From Akkermansia muciniphila (lineage in GTDB: Bacteria; Verrucomicrobiota; Verrucomicrobiia; Limisphaerales; UBA11320), in the NCBI GenBank assembly GCA_945861575.1, contig CAMAVD010000030.1:1-32451 (forward strand): DNA of 32,451 nt. Direction: 5' to 3'. The stretch's first letter is position 1. Every line of letters starts with the position of its first letter. A program made the position numbers and the translations under genes. Positions 24,163 through 32,451 of this stretch are shown here, one piece after another. Below the pieces are notes generated by a model. It did not search any database, was not told where the DNA came from, and was given only the letters and a program-made list of their open reading frames with translations.

Positions 24163-25141
24163 TCATTTGTGTGTTGCTCTGATTCGCTCGATCGTGGGGC
24201 AAAGTGTGGTTTTGTTGCTCGTCGGTGTTCTAGGGGCCGGTGCGGATGAGACACAGATCCACTTGAAAAATGGCGATGTCTTGTCGGGGGTCGTTGCCTC
24301 TGAATCGGCGGGATCGGTGGATCTTCGGCATCCGGCTCTTGGGCTGATCCATGTCCCGATCTCCCAGATCGTGAGGCGCGTTAATCTTAACCCTGCGCCC
24401 CCTGTTGCCGTCGTGCCGCCCCCTGCTCCGGTAGCGCCTGCTCCAGCCGTGATCCGACTCCTTCCGACTCCTTCCAAACCAGCGAAACCCAAAAGTGAAT
24501 GGCACTTGGATGTTCAAGCCGGCTTCGATCTGGGTTTCGGGACCGGCGATCGGCAGGCGTATAACAGTCGCGCCAGAGCTACCTATGGCCGGGGGCGTCT
24601 GCGGAATGCTTTGGATGCGAGTTTTTTGTTTGGGGAAACCGAGGGGATCAAGTCTGCGGACCGCTTGGATACCTCCATGAAGACCGACTACGATCTTCGC
24701 GGACGTTTGTTCCTCTACAACCTGGGGGGGGCGGGCTACGATGATGTCCGCCATATCAATCTTCGCTACGAGGTAGGTCCCGGATTTGGCTACCATCTCG
24801 TGAACAGGGATTCCCTCAAACTGAACGTGGAGCTGGGGGGAAACTTTCAGACGCATCAGTTTGCAGATGGAAGCAGTTCAAGATCCTTCTTCTATCGTCT
24901 GGCCGAGGACACGGTGTGGAAAGTGACATCAAAAATCACCATCGATCAGCGTTTTGAGTTCTTTCCTGGAATTAGCGATATGGAGCGATTTCGCATGCGT
25001 TTTGAGGGGAACCTTCGTTATGCCTTGCGTGAAAATCTGTATCTCAACCTTACGGCCCTCGACATCTACGACAACCAGCCTGCGGTGGGCATCACCAAGA
25101 ATGACGTTCAGATCCGATCTTCCATCGGTATGAAGTTTTGA
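24137..25141 (+). CDS. DUF481 outer-membrane beta-barrel protein with SH3/Sm-like N-terminal domain
   Basis: ATG 24137 gives 334 residues with a signal peptide (LIRSIVGQSVVLLLVGVLGAGA). A TTG at 24107 is also in frame but lies deep in the preceding gene. A short domain, TQIHLKNGDVLSGVV...LIHVPISQIVRRV (about 38-85), has the look of a small SH3/Sm-like barrel. A Pro/Ala-rich linker (about 87-120) leads into alternating strands (WHLDVQAGFDLGFGTGDRQAYN, GRGRLRNALDASFLFGETEG and others) typical of DUF481 (YdiY-like) barrels. The last residue is Phe, the standard signal for outer-membrane barrel insertion. The role is unknown; relatives are described as salt-induced outer membrane proteins. Confidence 0.82.
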   Translation: MLSQPPSLSHLCVALIRSIVGQSVVLLLVGVLGAGADETQIHLKNGDVLSGVVASESAGSVDLRHPALGLIHVPISQIVRRVNLNPAPPVAVVPPPAPVAPAPAVIRLLPTPSKPAKPKSEWHLDVQAGFDLGFGTGDRQAYNSRARATYGRGRLRNALDASFLFGETEGIKSADRLDTSMKTDYDLRGRLFLYNLGGAGYDDVRHINLRYEVGPGFGYHLVNRDSLKLNVELGGNFQTHQFADGSSSRSFFYRLAEDTVWKVTSKITIDQRFEFFPGISDMERFRMRFEGNLRYALRENLYLNLTALDIYDNQPAVGITKNDVQIRSSIGMKF

Positions 25142-25203
25142 CGCGAGCCAGCTGCCCGTCGGCTCTGGTGGGTGGTTGGGTTTCCAGAAAATCCGGGGGC
25201 CTG

Positions 25204-25869
25204 CTATCGGCGCATCCCTGCGAAGAGGGTGGAGAGCCGACTAATGGCCCCCCAGGTGTCGCGCATCCACCAGTTGAGGGCATTGAGAACGCCGATATCC
25301 ATCAGGACGGAGAGCGCAAGTAAGAGGATCAGAAGGTTGCCGAGTACAATCACCACCGCTGAAAAAAAATAGCCCTGGCTTGTGATGTCCGACTGCTCCG
25401 TCTGAAGTGTGTGCCAGGTGAGAGTCACGTGAAAGGCGTAGGAGGCACCTAACAGGAGATGAAACCAGGCCGAGTAAGGTTTCCAATTCCAAATCAGGTG
25501 GCCTGTTCCATAAATTAGAATCGTGAGCACGGCGTAGACGGGGAAGAAGTAGGGAGCAAGGGCGATGAGGGCGTTGCTTTTGGTGATCTGGACATGCCCT
25601 CCTTTGGAGCTCACTCGGAACCGTTTGACACGCCCTCCAAACAGCCAGGTCCACAAGGCGTGGGTCAGTTCATGCCCGAAGACATAAATCAGCATCGGGC
25701 GGGGAAGGAGCGCGTACGCAGAAACCCAGCAGGCGGCTCCGCCCGCTGCTGCCACCCAGAGCGACGTAGCCGGGTTCGAAATCAGCAGCACGCGGGAGAG
25801 TGCCCCTACCAGCCCTAAGCAGAACGGCATCAAAACCACCGCCAATATGACTTTTGCCCATTTCGGCAC
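25204..25869 (-). CDS. M50-like membrane metalloprotease family protein
   Basis: This 221-residue integral membrane protein starts at GTG 25869, with a stop codon four codons upstream in frame. Hydrophobic segments lie at about 6-30, 36-55, 98-118, 130-150 and 165-190. Between the second and third is FGHELTHALWTW, with the HExxH zinc motif at His66, Glu67 and His70 near a membrane, as in M50B-like proteases. A second conserved block, NALIALAPYFFPVYA, fits the same family. The usual distal Asp ligand motif of site-2 proteases is not obvious, so activity is uncertain. The gene is transcribed towards the DUF481 gene and divergently from the DUF1080 gene. Confidence 0.72.
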   Translation of the reverse strand: MPKWAKVILAVVLMPFCLGLVGALSRVLLISNPATSLWVAAAGGAACWVSAYALLPRPMLIYVFGHELTHALWTWLFGGRVKRFRVSSKGGHVQITKSNALIALAPYFFPVYAVLTILIYGTGHLIWNWKPYSAWFHLLLGASYAFHVTLTWHTLQTEQSDITSQGYFFSAVVIVLGNLLILLLALSVLMDIGVLNALNWWMRDTWGAISRLSTLFAGMRR

Positions 25870-26004
25870 AGCCCATTCTTAAGGTGGGAGCGGCTGACTT
25901 CAACCTGGATTTGCTGGCTGGGAACCCTTTCGCCCCCTCTCGAAGCCCTCAGGGACTCCGGTTATCTTCTTCCCAATCCGCTCCAGGCATCCTACAACCT
26001 CTGC

Positions 26005-26745
26005 ATGCGAACATTTATCAATTCATTGGTTCTTTCAGGCGTCGTCGCCATCGCGTCGACCGCATTCGGCGCGGCGCATTCGGAGGAGGGTTTCCGTCCG
26101 CTATTCAACGGGAAGGATTTGTCTGGGTGGGCGGGTGACACCAGCCTCTGGTCGGTTCAGGATGGCCTGGTCACCGGCAAGTCCTCAGCAGATGCACCTC
26201 TCAAGAATAACACTTTTCTGATCTGGCAAGAGGGCGAAGTCGCTGATTTTGAGCTGCGATTCTCCTACAAAATCGTTGGAAACAATCCCCAAAAATCCGC
26301 GAACTCCGGTCTCCAGTATCGCAGTCGCGTTGCGGACAAGGAGAAGTTTATCGTGGGCGGATACCAGGCTGACTTCGAAGCAGGCAAAACCTACTCGGGC
26401 ATCCTCTATGAGGAGCGGGGTCGTGGCATTCTGGCCCAACGCGGGCAGGCTACCTTAATTACGGGGGATGCTAAGGATCCTAAGAAAACCAAGATTGAGC
26501 TGATCGGTTCGCTCGCAAAATCAGAGGACATCCAGGCGGGTATCAAGGATGAGGAATGGAATGACTACATCATCATTGCCAAAGGAAACCGACTGCTTCA
26601 TGTCATCAATGGGAAGGTTACTGTGGATGTGACGGATGATCAGCCGTCCCATGCGGCCAAATCCGGTGTTCTGGCCTTCCAGCTTCACGTGGGGCCGCCC
26701 ATGACGGTGCAATTTAAGGACGTGCGCATCCGTTCACTTAAGTAG
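26005..26745 (+). CDS. Secreted DUF1080 (3-keto-disaccharide hydrolase-type) protein
   Basis: This 246-residue protein has a signal peptide (MRTFINSLVLSGVVAIASTAFGA) followed by the family opening GFRPLFNGKDLSGWAGDTSLW. Further blocks are VADFELRFSYKI, SGLQYRSRV, WNDYIIIAKGNRLLHVINGKV and the ending VQFKDVRIRSLK. DUF1080 is a jelly-roll domain very common in Planctomycetes and Verrucomicrobia; some members hydrolyse 3-keto-glycosides. It stands alone here, without a fused partner domain, and lies 31 bases before the ThuA gene, with which it may be co-transcribed. Confidence 0.9.
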   Translation: MRTFINSLVLSGVVAIASTAFGAAHSEEGFRPLFNGKDLSGWAGDTSLWSVQDGLVTGKSSADAPLKNNTFLIWQEGEVADFELRFSYKIVGNNPQKSANSGLQYRSRVADKEKFIVGGYQADFEAGKTYSGILYEERGRGILAQRGQATLITGDAKDPKKTKIELIGSLAKSEDIQAGIKDEEWNDYIIIAKGNRLLHVINGKVTVDVTDDQPSHAAKSGVLAFQLHVGPPMTVQFKDVRIRSLK

Positions 26746-26776
26746 ACTCGGTGTGTCAGCCTCAGCCTATCTCCCC

Positions 26777-27685
26777 ATGTTGCGCTCGCTCATTCTGTGC
26801 TTGGCCCTGGTCTCTCACTGTGAGGTTCATGCCGTCGACAAAAGCCTGATTTTGATCGCCGGTCGGCCGAGCCACGGGCCGCTCGACCACGAATTCCGCG
26901 CTGGCTGTCTTCTCTTGCAGAAGTGCTTGGCCGGAGTGCAGGGACTCCGGGTGGAGGTGCATACCAACGGATGGGTGCAGGACCCGGCGGCTCTGGATCG
27001 CGCAAATGCTGTGCTGATCTACGCTGATGGCGGTGGGGGACATCCTGGAATTCAGGGAGATCATCTCCAGCAATTGGACCGTCTGGTAAAGCGAGGTGTC
27101 GGCTTGGGGTGTGCCCACTTCGGGGTGGAGCTTCCTAGTACCAACGGCGGTCCTCAATTCAAGGAGTGGATCGGCGGCCACTACGAGCATTTGTTCTCGG
27201 TCAATCCTATGTGGACGCCGGACTATGTTCAGTTCCCGGATCATCCTATCACGCGGGGGGTGAAGCCGTTCGCTGTCACGGACGAATGGTATTTCAACAT
27301 GCGCTGGCGGGAGGGGATGAAAGGGGTGACTCCGATTCTCGTGGCCAAGCCTTCCGATCAGGTTCGATCCGGACCGTATGTGTATCCTCGTGGGCCCTAT
27401 CCTCACATTCAGGCTGCGGCTGGGCGCGAAGAGACTATGATGTGGGCCTTGGAGCGTGAGGATGGCGGTCGAGGGTTCGGATTCACAGGAGGGCATCGCC
27501 ATTTGAACTGGGGCAATGACTCCTACCGAAAGGTCGTGCTAAACGCTCTGCTGTGGATCGCGCGTGTCGAAATTCCTTCGGGCGGAGTGGCGTCGAGCGT
27601 CAGCCAGGAGGAGCTGATGTTGAACTTGGATCCGAAAGCCGGTAGCAAGCCTGCGGTGAAGCCTAACGCTCCGTCGGTCAAGTAA
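26777..27685 (+). CDS. Secreted ThuA-like protein
   Basis: ATG 26777 gives 302 residues and a tidy signal peptide (MLRSLILCLALVSHCEVHA); the in-frame GTG at 26753 adds eight unconserved residues. The ThuA/trehalose-utilisation fold, a class I glutamine amidotransferase-like fold, is seen in ILIAGRPSHGPLDHEFRAG, VLIYADGGGGHPG, GLGCAHFGVELP, FTGGHRHLNWGNDSYRKVVLNALLWIA and DEWYFNMRW. Its molecular function is not settled; relatives accompany sugar oxidoreductases and DUF1080 proteins in PVC bacteria. The C-terminal tail (about the last 40 residues) is low-complexity and Lys/Ser/Pro-rich. Confidence 0.88.
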   Translation: MLRSLILCLALVSHCEVHAVDKSLILIAGRPSHGPLDHEFRAGCLLLQKCLAGVQGLRVEVHTNGWVQDPAALDRANAVLIYADGGGGHPGIQGDHLQQLDRLVKRGVGLGCAHFGVELPSTNGGPQFKEWIGGHYEHLFSVNPMWTPDYVQFPDHPITRGVKPFAVTDEWYFNMRWREGMKGVTPILVAKPSDQVRSGPYVYPRGPYPHIQAAAGREETMMWALEREDGGRGFGFTGGHRHLNWGNDSYRKVVLNALLWIARVEIPSGGVASSVSQEELMLNLDPKAGSKPAVKPNAPSVK

Positions 27686-27721
27686 CCCGGACGGCTCGAT
27701 GCCTCCCAACCCAACCCAGAA

Positions 27722-28819
27722 ATGATCATAGGCGTTCCCAAGGAAGTTAAGGATCACGAGTACCGTGTGGCGCTCTTGCCCTCGGCAGCCTACCAGCTCA
27801 TTCAGCGTGGGCATCGGGTCATCGTGCAGCAGGGGGCCGGAGTGGGGGCAGGCTATCCGGACCAGGACTATCAGCAGGCGGGCGCGACTCTTGTGGCGGA
27901 TCCAACGGAGGTTTATGGAGTGGCCGAGCTTGTCGTAAAGGTTAAGGAACCTCAGGCCTCTGAGATCCCGTTGCTGCGGCCAGGGCAGATTCTATTCACT
28001 TATCTGCATCTTGCTGCCAGCAAGCCGCTGACCGAGGCGCTTCAGCAGACAGGCGTGACTGCGATTGCCTACGAAACGATTGAGGTGAATCGTCGGCTGC
28101 CGCTGCTCGAGCCGATGAGTGAAATCGCCGGCCGAATGTCGGTGCTCGTCGGAGGGTACTATCTTGCAAAACACAACGGTGGCAGCGGCGTTCTTCTGGG
28201 AGGTGTTCCTGGCGTGCTACCAGGGAAGGTGGTTGTGCTTGGGGGGGGTGTTTCGGGGATTAACGCCGCGCGCATGGCTACGGGCCTGGGCGCGGACGTG
28301 ACGGTCCTGGAGGTGGATGTGGAGCGAATGCGCTTCCTCGACATCACGCTTCACACAGCACACACCCTCTATTCGAGCGAGGCCCATCTTCTCGAGGTGC
28401 TGCCGGCGGTTGATCTTCTTATCGGGGCCGTTTTGCTTCCAGGGGCTAAGGCCCCTAAGCTCATCTCGAGGGAGATGCTTCGTCGCATGCGGCCAGGGAG
28501 TGTGTTTGTGGACATCGCGATTGATCAGGGCGGATGCTCGGTTACATCGCGTCCTACGACGCATCATGATCCAGTCTATACCGAAGAGGGTGTCATTCAC
28601 TACTGCGTCGCGAACATGCCGGGTGCGTACGCTCGCACCGCCACTCAGGCGCTGACCAACGTGACCTCTCGCTTTATCGAGTTGCTTGCGGATCACGGCC
28701 TCGCCGAGGCCTGCCAGCGCCAACCGGCGCTCAAGTCGGGCATTAACGTCTTCAATCGACAAGTCACTCATCGAGCCGTTGCTGATGCACACGGCCTTCC
28801 GTTTGGTCTCCCCTTTTAA
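27722..28819 (+). CDS. ald: Alanine dehydrogenase
   Basis: Ald interconverts L-alanine and pyruvate with NAD and ammonia. The 365-residue protein begins [20 protein letters not shown] with Arg15 at the substrate site. VKVKEP and FTYLHLAA carry the expected Lys and His, [17 protein letters not shown] is the NAD-binding glycine loop, and [25 protein letters not shown] holds the catalytic Asp. The end, [18 protein letters not shown], is as usual for the family. The stop is followed after a single base by the ATG of the methyltransferase gene, indicating one operon. Confidence 0.95.
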   Translation: MIIGVPKEVKDHEYRVALLPSAAYQLIQRGHRVIVQQGAGVGAGYPDQDYQQAGATLVADPTEVYGVAELVVKVKEPQASEIPLLRPGQILFTYLHLAASKPLTEALQQTGVTAIAYETIEVNRRLPLLEPMSEIAGRMSVLVGGYYLAKHNGGSGVLLGGVPGVLPGKVVVLGGGVSGINAARMATGLGADVTVLEVDVERMRFLDITLHTAHTLYSSEAHLLEVLPAVDLLIGAVLLPGAKAPKLISREMLRRMRPGSVFVDIAIDQGGCSVTSRPTTHHDPVYTEEGVIHYCVANMPGAYARTATQALTNVTSRFIELLADHGLAEACQRQPALKSGINVFNRQVTHRAVADAHGLPFGLPF

Positions 28820-28820
28820 C

Positions 28821-30020
28821 ATGGATTCACTTCCCACTATTCTACTCAAGCCTGGAGAGGCTGATCGTATCATCGCCGGCCACCCCTGGCTCTATGAGGC
28901 ATCCATCCTACGCCAGACCAAGGTTCCCCCGGATGGATCGGTGGTGCAGGTGAAAGATCACCGGCAGCGCTTCCTAGGTGTGGGCTTCTTTAACTCGAAG
29001 TCAAAGATCCGAGTCCGAGTTCTTTCGACAGATCGGATCGAGATCGATGAGGCGTTTTTCACCTCACGTCTTCAGCGGGCCTTGGAGCTGAGGCGCCGTC
29101 ATATGCCGGACGCGACATCCTTTCGCCTCGTGAATGCGGAGAGCGATGGCCTCAGCGGGCTCATCGTAGACAAATACGAGGATGTGCTCGTGGTTCAAAC
29201 CTCTTCCATGGGGATGGATCACCGGAAAGACCTGATCGTATCCTGCCTGCGAAAACTGCTCAAACCGCGCGCGATCCTCGAGCGGAATGAGATGGCTTCC
29301 CGTAAATTCGAAGGGCTAGAGGAAACGAGCGGCGTTTTGTTCGGCGAAGTGCCCGAGGAAATCGAGGTTCGTTTGAATGGACTTCTCTTTCACATGAACC
29401 TGAAGAGCGGCCACAAGACAGGGCTGTATCTGGACCAGCAGGCGAACTACCAGTTGGTTGCCCAGCGTGCCCGCGGGGCGCGCGTGCTGGATTGCTTCAG
29501 TTTCCTGGGCGGGTTTGCCATCCACGCCGCCAAGGCTGGAGCTTCCCAGGTTCTTGCGGTGGATCAGAGCGAGGATGCCATCGCGGCGGCGCGGCGTAAC
29601 TGCGACGCCAATGGAGTGGGAGCTGTCTGCGGCTTTGAGGCGGCCAACGTCTTCGACTGGTTCAAGATCCGTGCCTCGCAGCGAGGGGATGCCGCATCGA
29701 CCCCTGAGTGGGATCTCATCATTCTCGATCCGCCTAGTTTCACACGCAACCGAGCCTCGGTTCCGGACGCCCTTCGTGGGTATAAGGAGATCCATCTTCG
29801 CGCGCTTCGCATGTTGAGGCCGGGGGGTATGTTGGCCACCTTTTGCTGCTCACATCATGTGCATTCGGAGCTTTTCCTTGATGTGATTCTTTCGGCCGCA
29901 TTCGACGCCCGCAAGGTCCTGCGTCGAACCGCCATCTACTCGCAGTCGCCAGATCATCCCGTGATTCCCTCGATTCCTGAGACGGAATACCTGAAGGGGT
30001 TTGCCTTTGAATTGGTTTGA
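28821..30020 (+). CDS. rlmI: Class I rRNA methyltransferase of the RlmI type
   Basis: ATG 28821 gives 399 residues, close to E. coli RlmI (about 396), and begins right after the ald stop; a longer frame from 28686 would run through ald and is rejected. An N-terminal PUA domain (ILLKPGEADRIIAGHPWLYEA) is followed by a linker domain with LVNAESDGLSGLIVDKY. The SAM-dependent methyltransferase fold follows, with LYLDQQANYQLV, VLDCFSFLGGFAIHAAKAGA (about 220), DLIILDPPSF (about 300) and FCCSHHV, which supplies a Cys as in 23S rRNA m5C methyltransferases. RlmI methylates C1962 of 23S rRNA in E. coli; the exact target here is inferred. Confidence 0.88.
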   Translation: MDSLPTILLKPGEADRIIAGHPWLYEASILRQTKVPPDGSVVQVKDHRQRFLGVGFFNSKSKIRVRVLSTDRIEIDEAFFTSRLQRALELRRRHMPDATSFRLVNAESDGLSGLIVDKYEDVLVVQTSSMGMDHRKDLIVSCLRKLLKPRAILERNEMASRKFEGLEETSGVLFGEVPEEIEVRLNGLLFHMNLKSGHKTGLYLDQQANYQLVAQRARGARVLDCFSFLGGFAIHAAKAGASQVLAVDQSEDAIAAARRNCDANGVGAVCGFEAANVFDWFKIRASQRGDAASTPEWDLIILDPPSFTRNRASVPDALRGYKEIHLRALRMLRPGGMLATFCCSHHVHSELFLDVILSAAFDARKVLRRTAIYSQSPDHPVIPSIPETEYLKGFAFELV

Positions 30021-30074
30021 TGCACAGCAGCCTTCCCTCTCGTTCACAGTGGGAGGCCGATTACTGAACTCGCT

Positions 30075-31379
30075 ATGCCTACACAGTTCCTGAGGTTAAC
30101 CGTCCGTGATATTCGTTTTCCGACCTCGAGCGAACTCGATGGGTCGGACGCCATGAACCCGGATCCGGACTACTCAGCGGCTTATGTGACGTTGCATACG
30201 GATCACCCCGATGGTCTGGCAGGACATGGGCTGGCCTTTACCATTGGGCGAGGGACTGAGATCGTGGTGACGGCGATTCGCGCGCTGATCCCTCTGATCG
30301 AAGGGCGCACCTTGGAGAGCATTGTCCAGGACATGGCCGCGTTCTGGCGAGCGATGACCGGGGACAGCCAGCTTCGCTGGATTGGCCCCGAAAAAGGAGC
30401 TATCCATCTTGCTTCGGCCGCGGTGGTGAACGCGGTTTGGGATCTTTGGGCGAAGTGTGAGGGGAAGCCGCTATGGAAATTGCTGGTGGATTTGACCCCA
30501 GAGCAGGTGGTTGGCTGTGTTGATTTTCGTTATATAACCGATGCTCTTTCTCCTGCTGAGGCGCTGGAGCTCTTGCGTCGGGCAGCCCCTGGGAAGGCTC
30601 AAAGGGAGCGCGATATATTGGCCTCCGGCTATCCTGCCTATACCACCTCTGCGGGATGGTTGGGCTATTCGGATGAACATCTTCGCTCGCTGTGCCGCGA
30701 GGCTATCGCAGCGGGCTGGACCCATTTTAAGATCAAGGTGGGAAGGGATCTCTCCGACGACCTGCGCCGCTGCGAGATTATTCGCCAGGAGATTGGATGG
30801 GAGCGGCGCTTGATGATGGATGCCAACCAGGTCTGGGAGGTGCCGCAGGCCATCGCCTGGATGAAAGAATTGGCCCGTTTTCAGCCGTGGTGGATTGAGG
30901 AGCCGACCAGTCCTGATGATGTTCTCGGCCATGCGGCGATTGCACGTGCGGTGTCTCCGATAGGCGTTGCCACCGGAGAGCATTGCCAGAACCGCGTCGT
31001 TTTCAAACAGCTCATGCAGGCGGACGCCATCCGGTTTTGCCAGATCGACTCCTGTCGTCTAGGAGGCGTCAATGAGGTGATCGCTGTGCAACTTCTGGCC
31101 GCCAAGTTCGGTATACCCGTCTGCCCCCATGCGGGGGGTGTGGGGCTTTGTGAGCATGTTCAGCACCTCAGCCTCTTCGACTTCATTGCGGTGAGCGGAT
31201 CGATCGAGAACCGCGTGGTGGAGTATGTAGACCATCTCCACGAACACTTCAGGTATCCTGTGACGATGTTCCGGGGTCGTTACATGGCTCCAACCTTCCC
31301 AGGCTACAGCACTGAGATGCTCCCGGACTCGTTGGATCAATTCGAATTTCCCGACGGTCCGGTGTGGAGTCGACGGTGA
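30075..31379 (+). CDS. L-fuconate dehydratase
   Basis: This is an enolase-superfamily enzyme that removes water from L-fuconate to give 2-keto-3-deoxy-L-fuconate in non-phosphorylated fucose breakdown. The 434-residue protein contains all elements expected of FucD: an N-terminal cap with SAAYVTLHTDHPDGLAGHGL and FTIGRGTEIV, FKIKVG with the Lys-x-Lys catalytic pair, metal ligands in MMDANQVW, WWIEEPTSPDD and TGEHC, and CPHAGGVGL with the catalytic His. Similarity runs the full length, including the closing GYSTEMLPDSL. No other fucose pathway genes are in the window, so it may serve polysaccharide-derived fucose or rhamnose breakdown together with genes elsewhere. Confidence 0.9.
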   Translation: MPTQFLRLTVRDIRFPTSSELDGSDAMNPDPDYSAAYVTLHTDHPDGLAGHGLAFTIGRGTEIVVTAIRALIPLIEGRTLESIVQDMAAFWRAMTGDSQLRWIGPEKGAIHLASAAVVNAVWDLWAKCEGKPLWKLLVDLTPEQVVGCVDFRYITDALSPAEALELLRRAAPGKAQRERDILASGYPAYTTSAGWLGYSDEHLRSLCREAIAAGWTHFKIKVGRDLSDDLRRCEIIRQEIGWERRLMMDANQVWEVPQAIAWMKELARFQPWWIEEPTSPDDVLGHAAIARAVSPIGVATGEHCQNRVVFKQLMQADAIRFCQIDSCRLGGVNEVIAVQLLAAKFGIPVCPHAGGVGLCEHVQHLSLFDFIAVSGSIENRVVEYVDHLHEHFRYPVTMFRGRYMAPTFPGYSTEMLPDSLDQFEFPDGPVWSRR

Positions 31380-31496
31380 ACGGGCCCGATGCTTGGAGTT
31401 CTTTTGGGGTGGTCCTATGCTATCCAGTCACTATTCCACGACCAGAATGGTCGTTTTGACGTGAACTTTTCCCGAACTTCTCTACGCTGAGCGGCA

Positions 31497-32451
31497 ATGA
31501 CGAGCCTGTTTGCGGACCTAGATGTTTCTGGTGTGCGCGCTTTCCTGGATTCGGTAGAGCTTCAGTTCCGCAAGGAAGGAGAGCGGCTATTCCGTGCAGG
31601 GAAGGCGACGCTTCTGGACACACCCGCAACAGGGGTATTCCGTTTTTCCATCGATGCGGAGCCTCCCGCTGATGTGGTCTTGACTGTGAAGGCTGGGGCA
31701 GGGGTGATGGGGGTTTGCGACGAGCATGGGTCGCAACGATGTGCTCACGCCTATGCCGCAGCTAAGGCGCTTCTCGCAGAGCATTCGCACGCCTTGGTCC
31801 AGAACCTCAGCAGCCGCGCCGCAGCCCCCGCGGCGGCGGATGCGAACGCGGGGAGCTTGGAGGCATCGGTCCGCGTCTCCCTAGGTCGAGCTTTGCTTAA
31901 AAAGGAGAAGGAGTTTATCCGGGAGATCGCCGAGATGTTCAAGAGCTCCCGAGGACTGGGAGAGGTATCCACGCAGGAATTGCGTCGCCTGGGATTCCAT
32001 CAGGCCAGTCTTTTCGAATATCGCGTCCGAATCGCTCCGTTTCCGGTCAAGACCGAGATTGAATTCTGGCACTGCCTTCTCTACATGGCTGAAGCCAAGG
32101 GGGTTAAGTTTCCAGAGTTCATCGTCGGGGTGACCGATATTGGCGTGGTGCGCGAGCGCCATGCGCGTTGGAAGGACTCTCAGGAGGTCCGCACCTGGCG
32201 CAGCCAGTTGGCCGAGGCAGTTCAGACCTTGGATGTGCCTTCGCCACCTCGTGACGCGCAGGTCGCATTCCGCATGCGGATCCGACCTGAGAGCGTGAGT
32301 CTCGAGTGGCGTCGAGGCTCTGAGCCCCACTTCTCCGGTATGAAGCGCGCCGAGTTGGAGAGCTTTATCAAGGAGTTTAATCTTGGCGGGGTGACGCTTT
32401 CGGAAGGTTCTGAGGCTATCTGGCTCCCTTTCCTGAATCATTTCGAAACGG
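31497..32451 (+). CDS. Probable SWIM-domain/SNF2-type protein, N-terminal part
   Basis: An open frame begins at ATG 31497 (an in-frame TGA lies nine bases upstream) and continues to the window end without a stop, giving at least 318 residues. Residues about 45-95 (GVFRFSIDAEPPADVVLTV, then VCDEHGSQRCAHAYAAAKALLAE) resemble the N-terminal SWIM zinc-finger segment of bacterial SNF2 helicases. The first Cys pair of the CxC...CxH pattern is reduced to one Cys, so zinc binding is doubtful. The rest (for example VRIAPFPVKTEIEFWHCLLYMAEAKG) is unlike anything I can name, and the helicase motifs would lie beyond the window. Confidence 0.5.
   Translation, partial: MTSLFADLDVSGVRAFLDSVELQFRKEGERLFRAGKATLLDTPATGVFRFSIDAEPPADVVLTVKAGAGVMGVCDEHGSQRCAHAYAAAKALLAEHSHALVQNLSSRAAAPAAADANAGSLEASVRVSLGRALLKKEKEFIREIAEMFKSSRGLGEVSTQELRRLGFHQASLFEYRVRIAPFPVKTEIEFWHCLLYMAEAKGVKFPEFIVGVTDIGVVRERHARWKDSQEVRTWRSQLAEAVQTLDVPSPPRDAQVAFRMRIRPESVSLEWRRGSEPHFSGMKRAELESFIKEFNLGGVTLSEGSEAIWLPFLNHFET

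Noticed and set aside
26762-27502. A 246-codon minus-strand frame opposite the ThuA gene
   Set aside because: The plus-strand ThuA gene has a signal peptide and conserved motifs throughout; the antisense frame has none.
28686-28820. A longer start for the RlmI-type methyltransferase
   Set aside because: The extra 45 codons lie inside the ald gene and are antisense-like in composition; ATG 28821 matches the family N-terminus.
1-32451. CRISPR arrays, insertion sequences, prophage genes and tRNA or rRNA genes
   Set aside because: I saw no regularly spaced repeats, no transposase or integrase, and no RNA gene signatures on either strand.

Overview
The window reads as a chromosomal segment of a GC-rich Gram-negative bacterium of the PVC group, most likely Verrucomicrobiota (Pedosphaera/Limisphaera-type, subdivision 3). 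The reasons are planctomycete/verrucomicrobial-type secreted proteins (DUF1501, DUF1549/DUF1553 with PSCyt1, DUF1080, ThuA), an outer-membrane DUF481 barrel and a GT9 heptosyltransferase-type enzyme, together with a complete bacterial 20S proteasome and Pup-like conjugation locus. The lineage is an inference from gene content; no rRNA gene is present.

Layout. (1) Bases 1-6566, plus strand: the 3' end of a DUF1501 gene, a DUF1549/DUF1553 protein, a perfect inverted repeat, a decayed ABC-transporter gene, and a large cytochrome-type DUF1549/DUF1553 protein. (2) Bases 6615-13022, minus strand: a tightly packed protein-degradation operon, transcribed as ARC/Mpa ATPase, Dop, a 57-codon Pup-like modifier (UBact), proteasome beta, proteasome alpha, PafA ligase. 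The modifier is short and easy to miss. It ends in Arg-Thr-Gly-Gln and overlaps the beta-subunit start by four bases. (3) Bases 13350-14786, minus strand: clpS, a DUF2017-like gene and aat, the core of the bacterial N-degron pathway, directly upstream of the proteasome locus. (4) Bases 14849-20720: central metabolism, with glgC, glmS, nadB and panC. (5) Bases 20904-25869: acylphosphatase, a calcineurin-like phosphoesterase, a GT9 glycosyltransferase, a secreted protein of unknown function, a DUF481 outer-membrane barrel and an M50-like membrane metalloprotease. (6) Bases 26005-32451: DUF1080, ThuA, alanine dehydrogenase, an RlmI-type rRNA methyltransferase, L-fuconate dehydratase, and the 5' part of a probable SWIM/SNF2 protein that runs off the end.

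How the genes fit together. The modifier ends in Gln, so a Dop-type deamidase would have to convert it to Glu before PafA could ligate it to lysines. The ARC ATPase would then unfold tagged proteins into the PrcA/PrcB core. All these parts are present and the catalytic residues I can identify are kept. Unusual points are the ATPase C-terminus (no GQYL-type docking tail), a Trp in place of the pore-loop Tyr, an altered motif around the PafA catalytic Asp, and an eight-base homopolymer inside the modifier gene. The neighbouring clpS/aat genes suggest a proteolysis island, although a functional link between the two pathways is only inferred.
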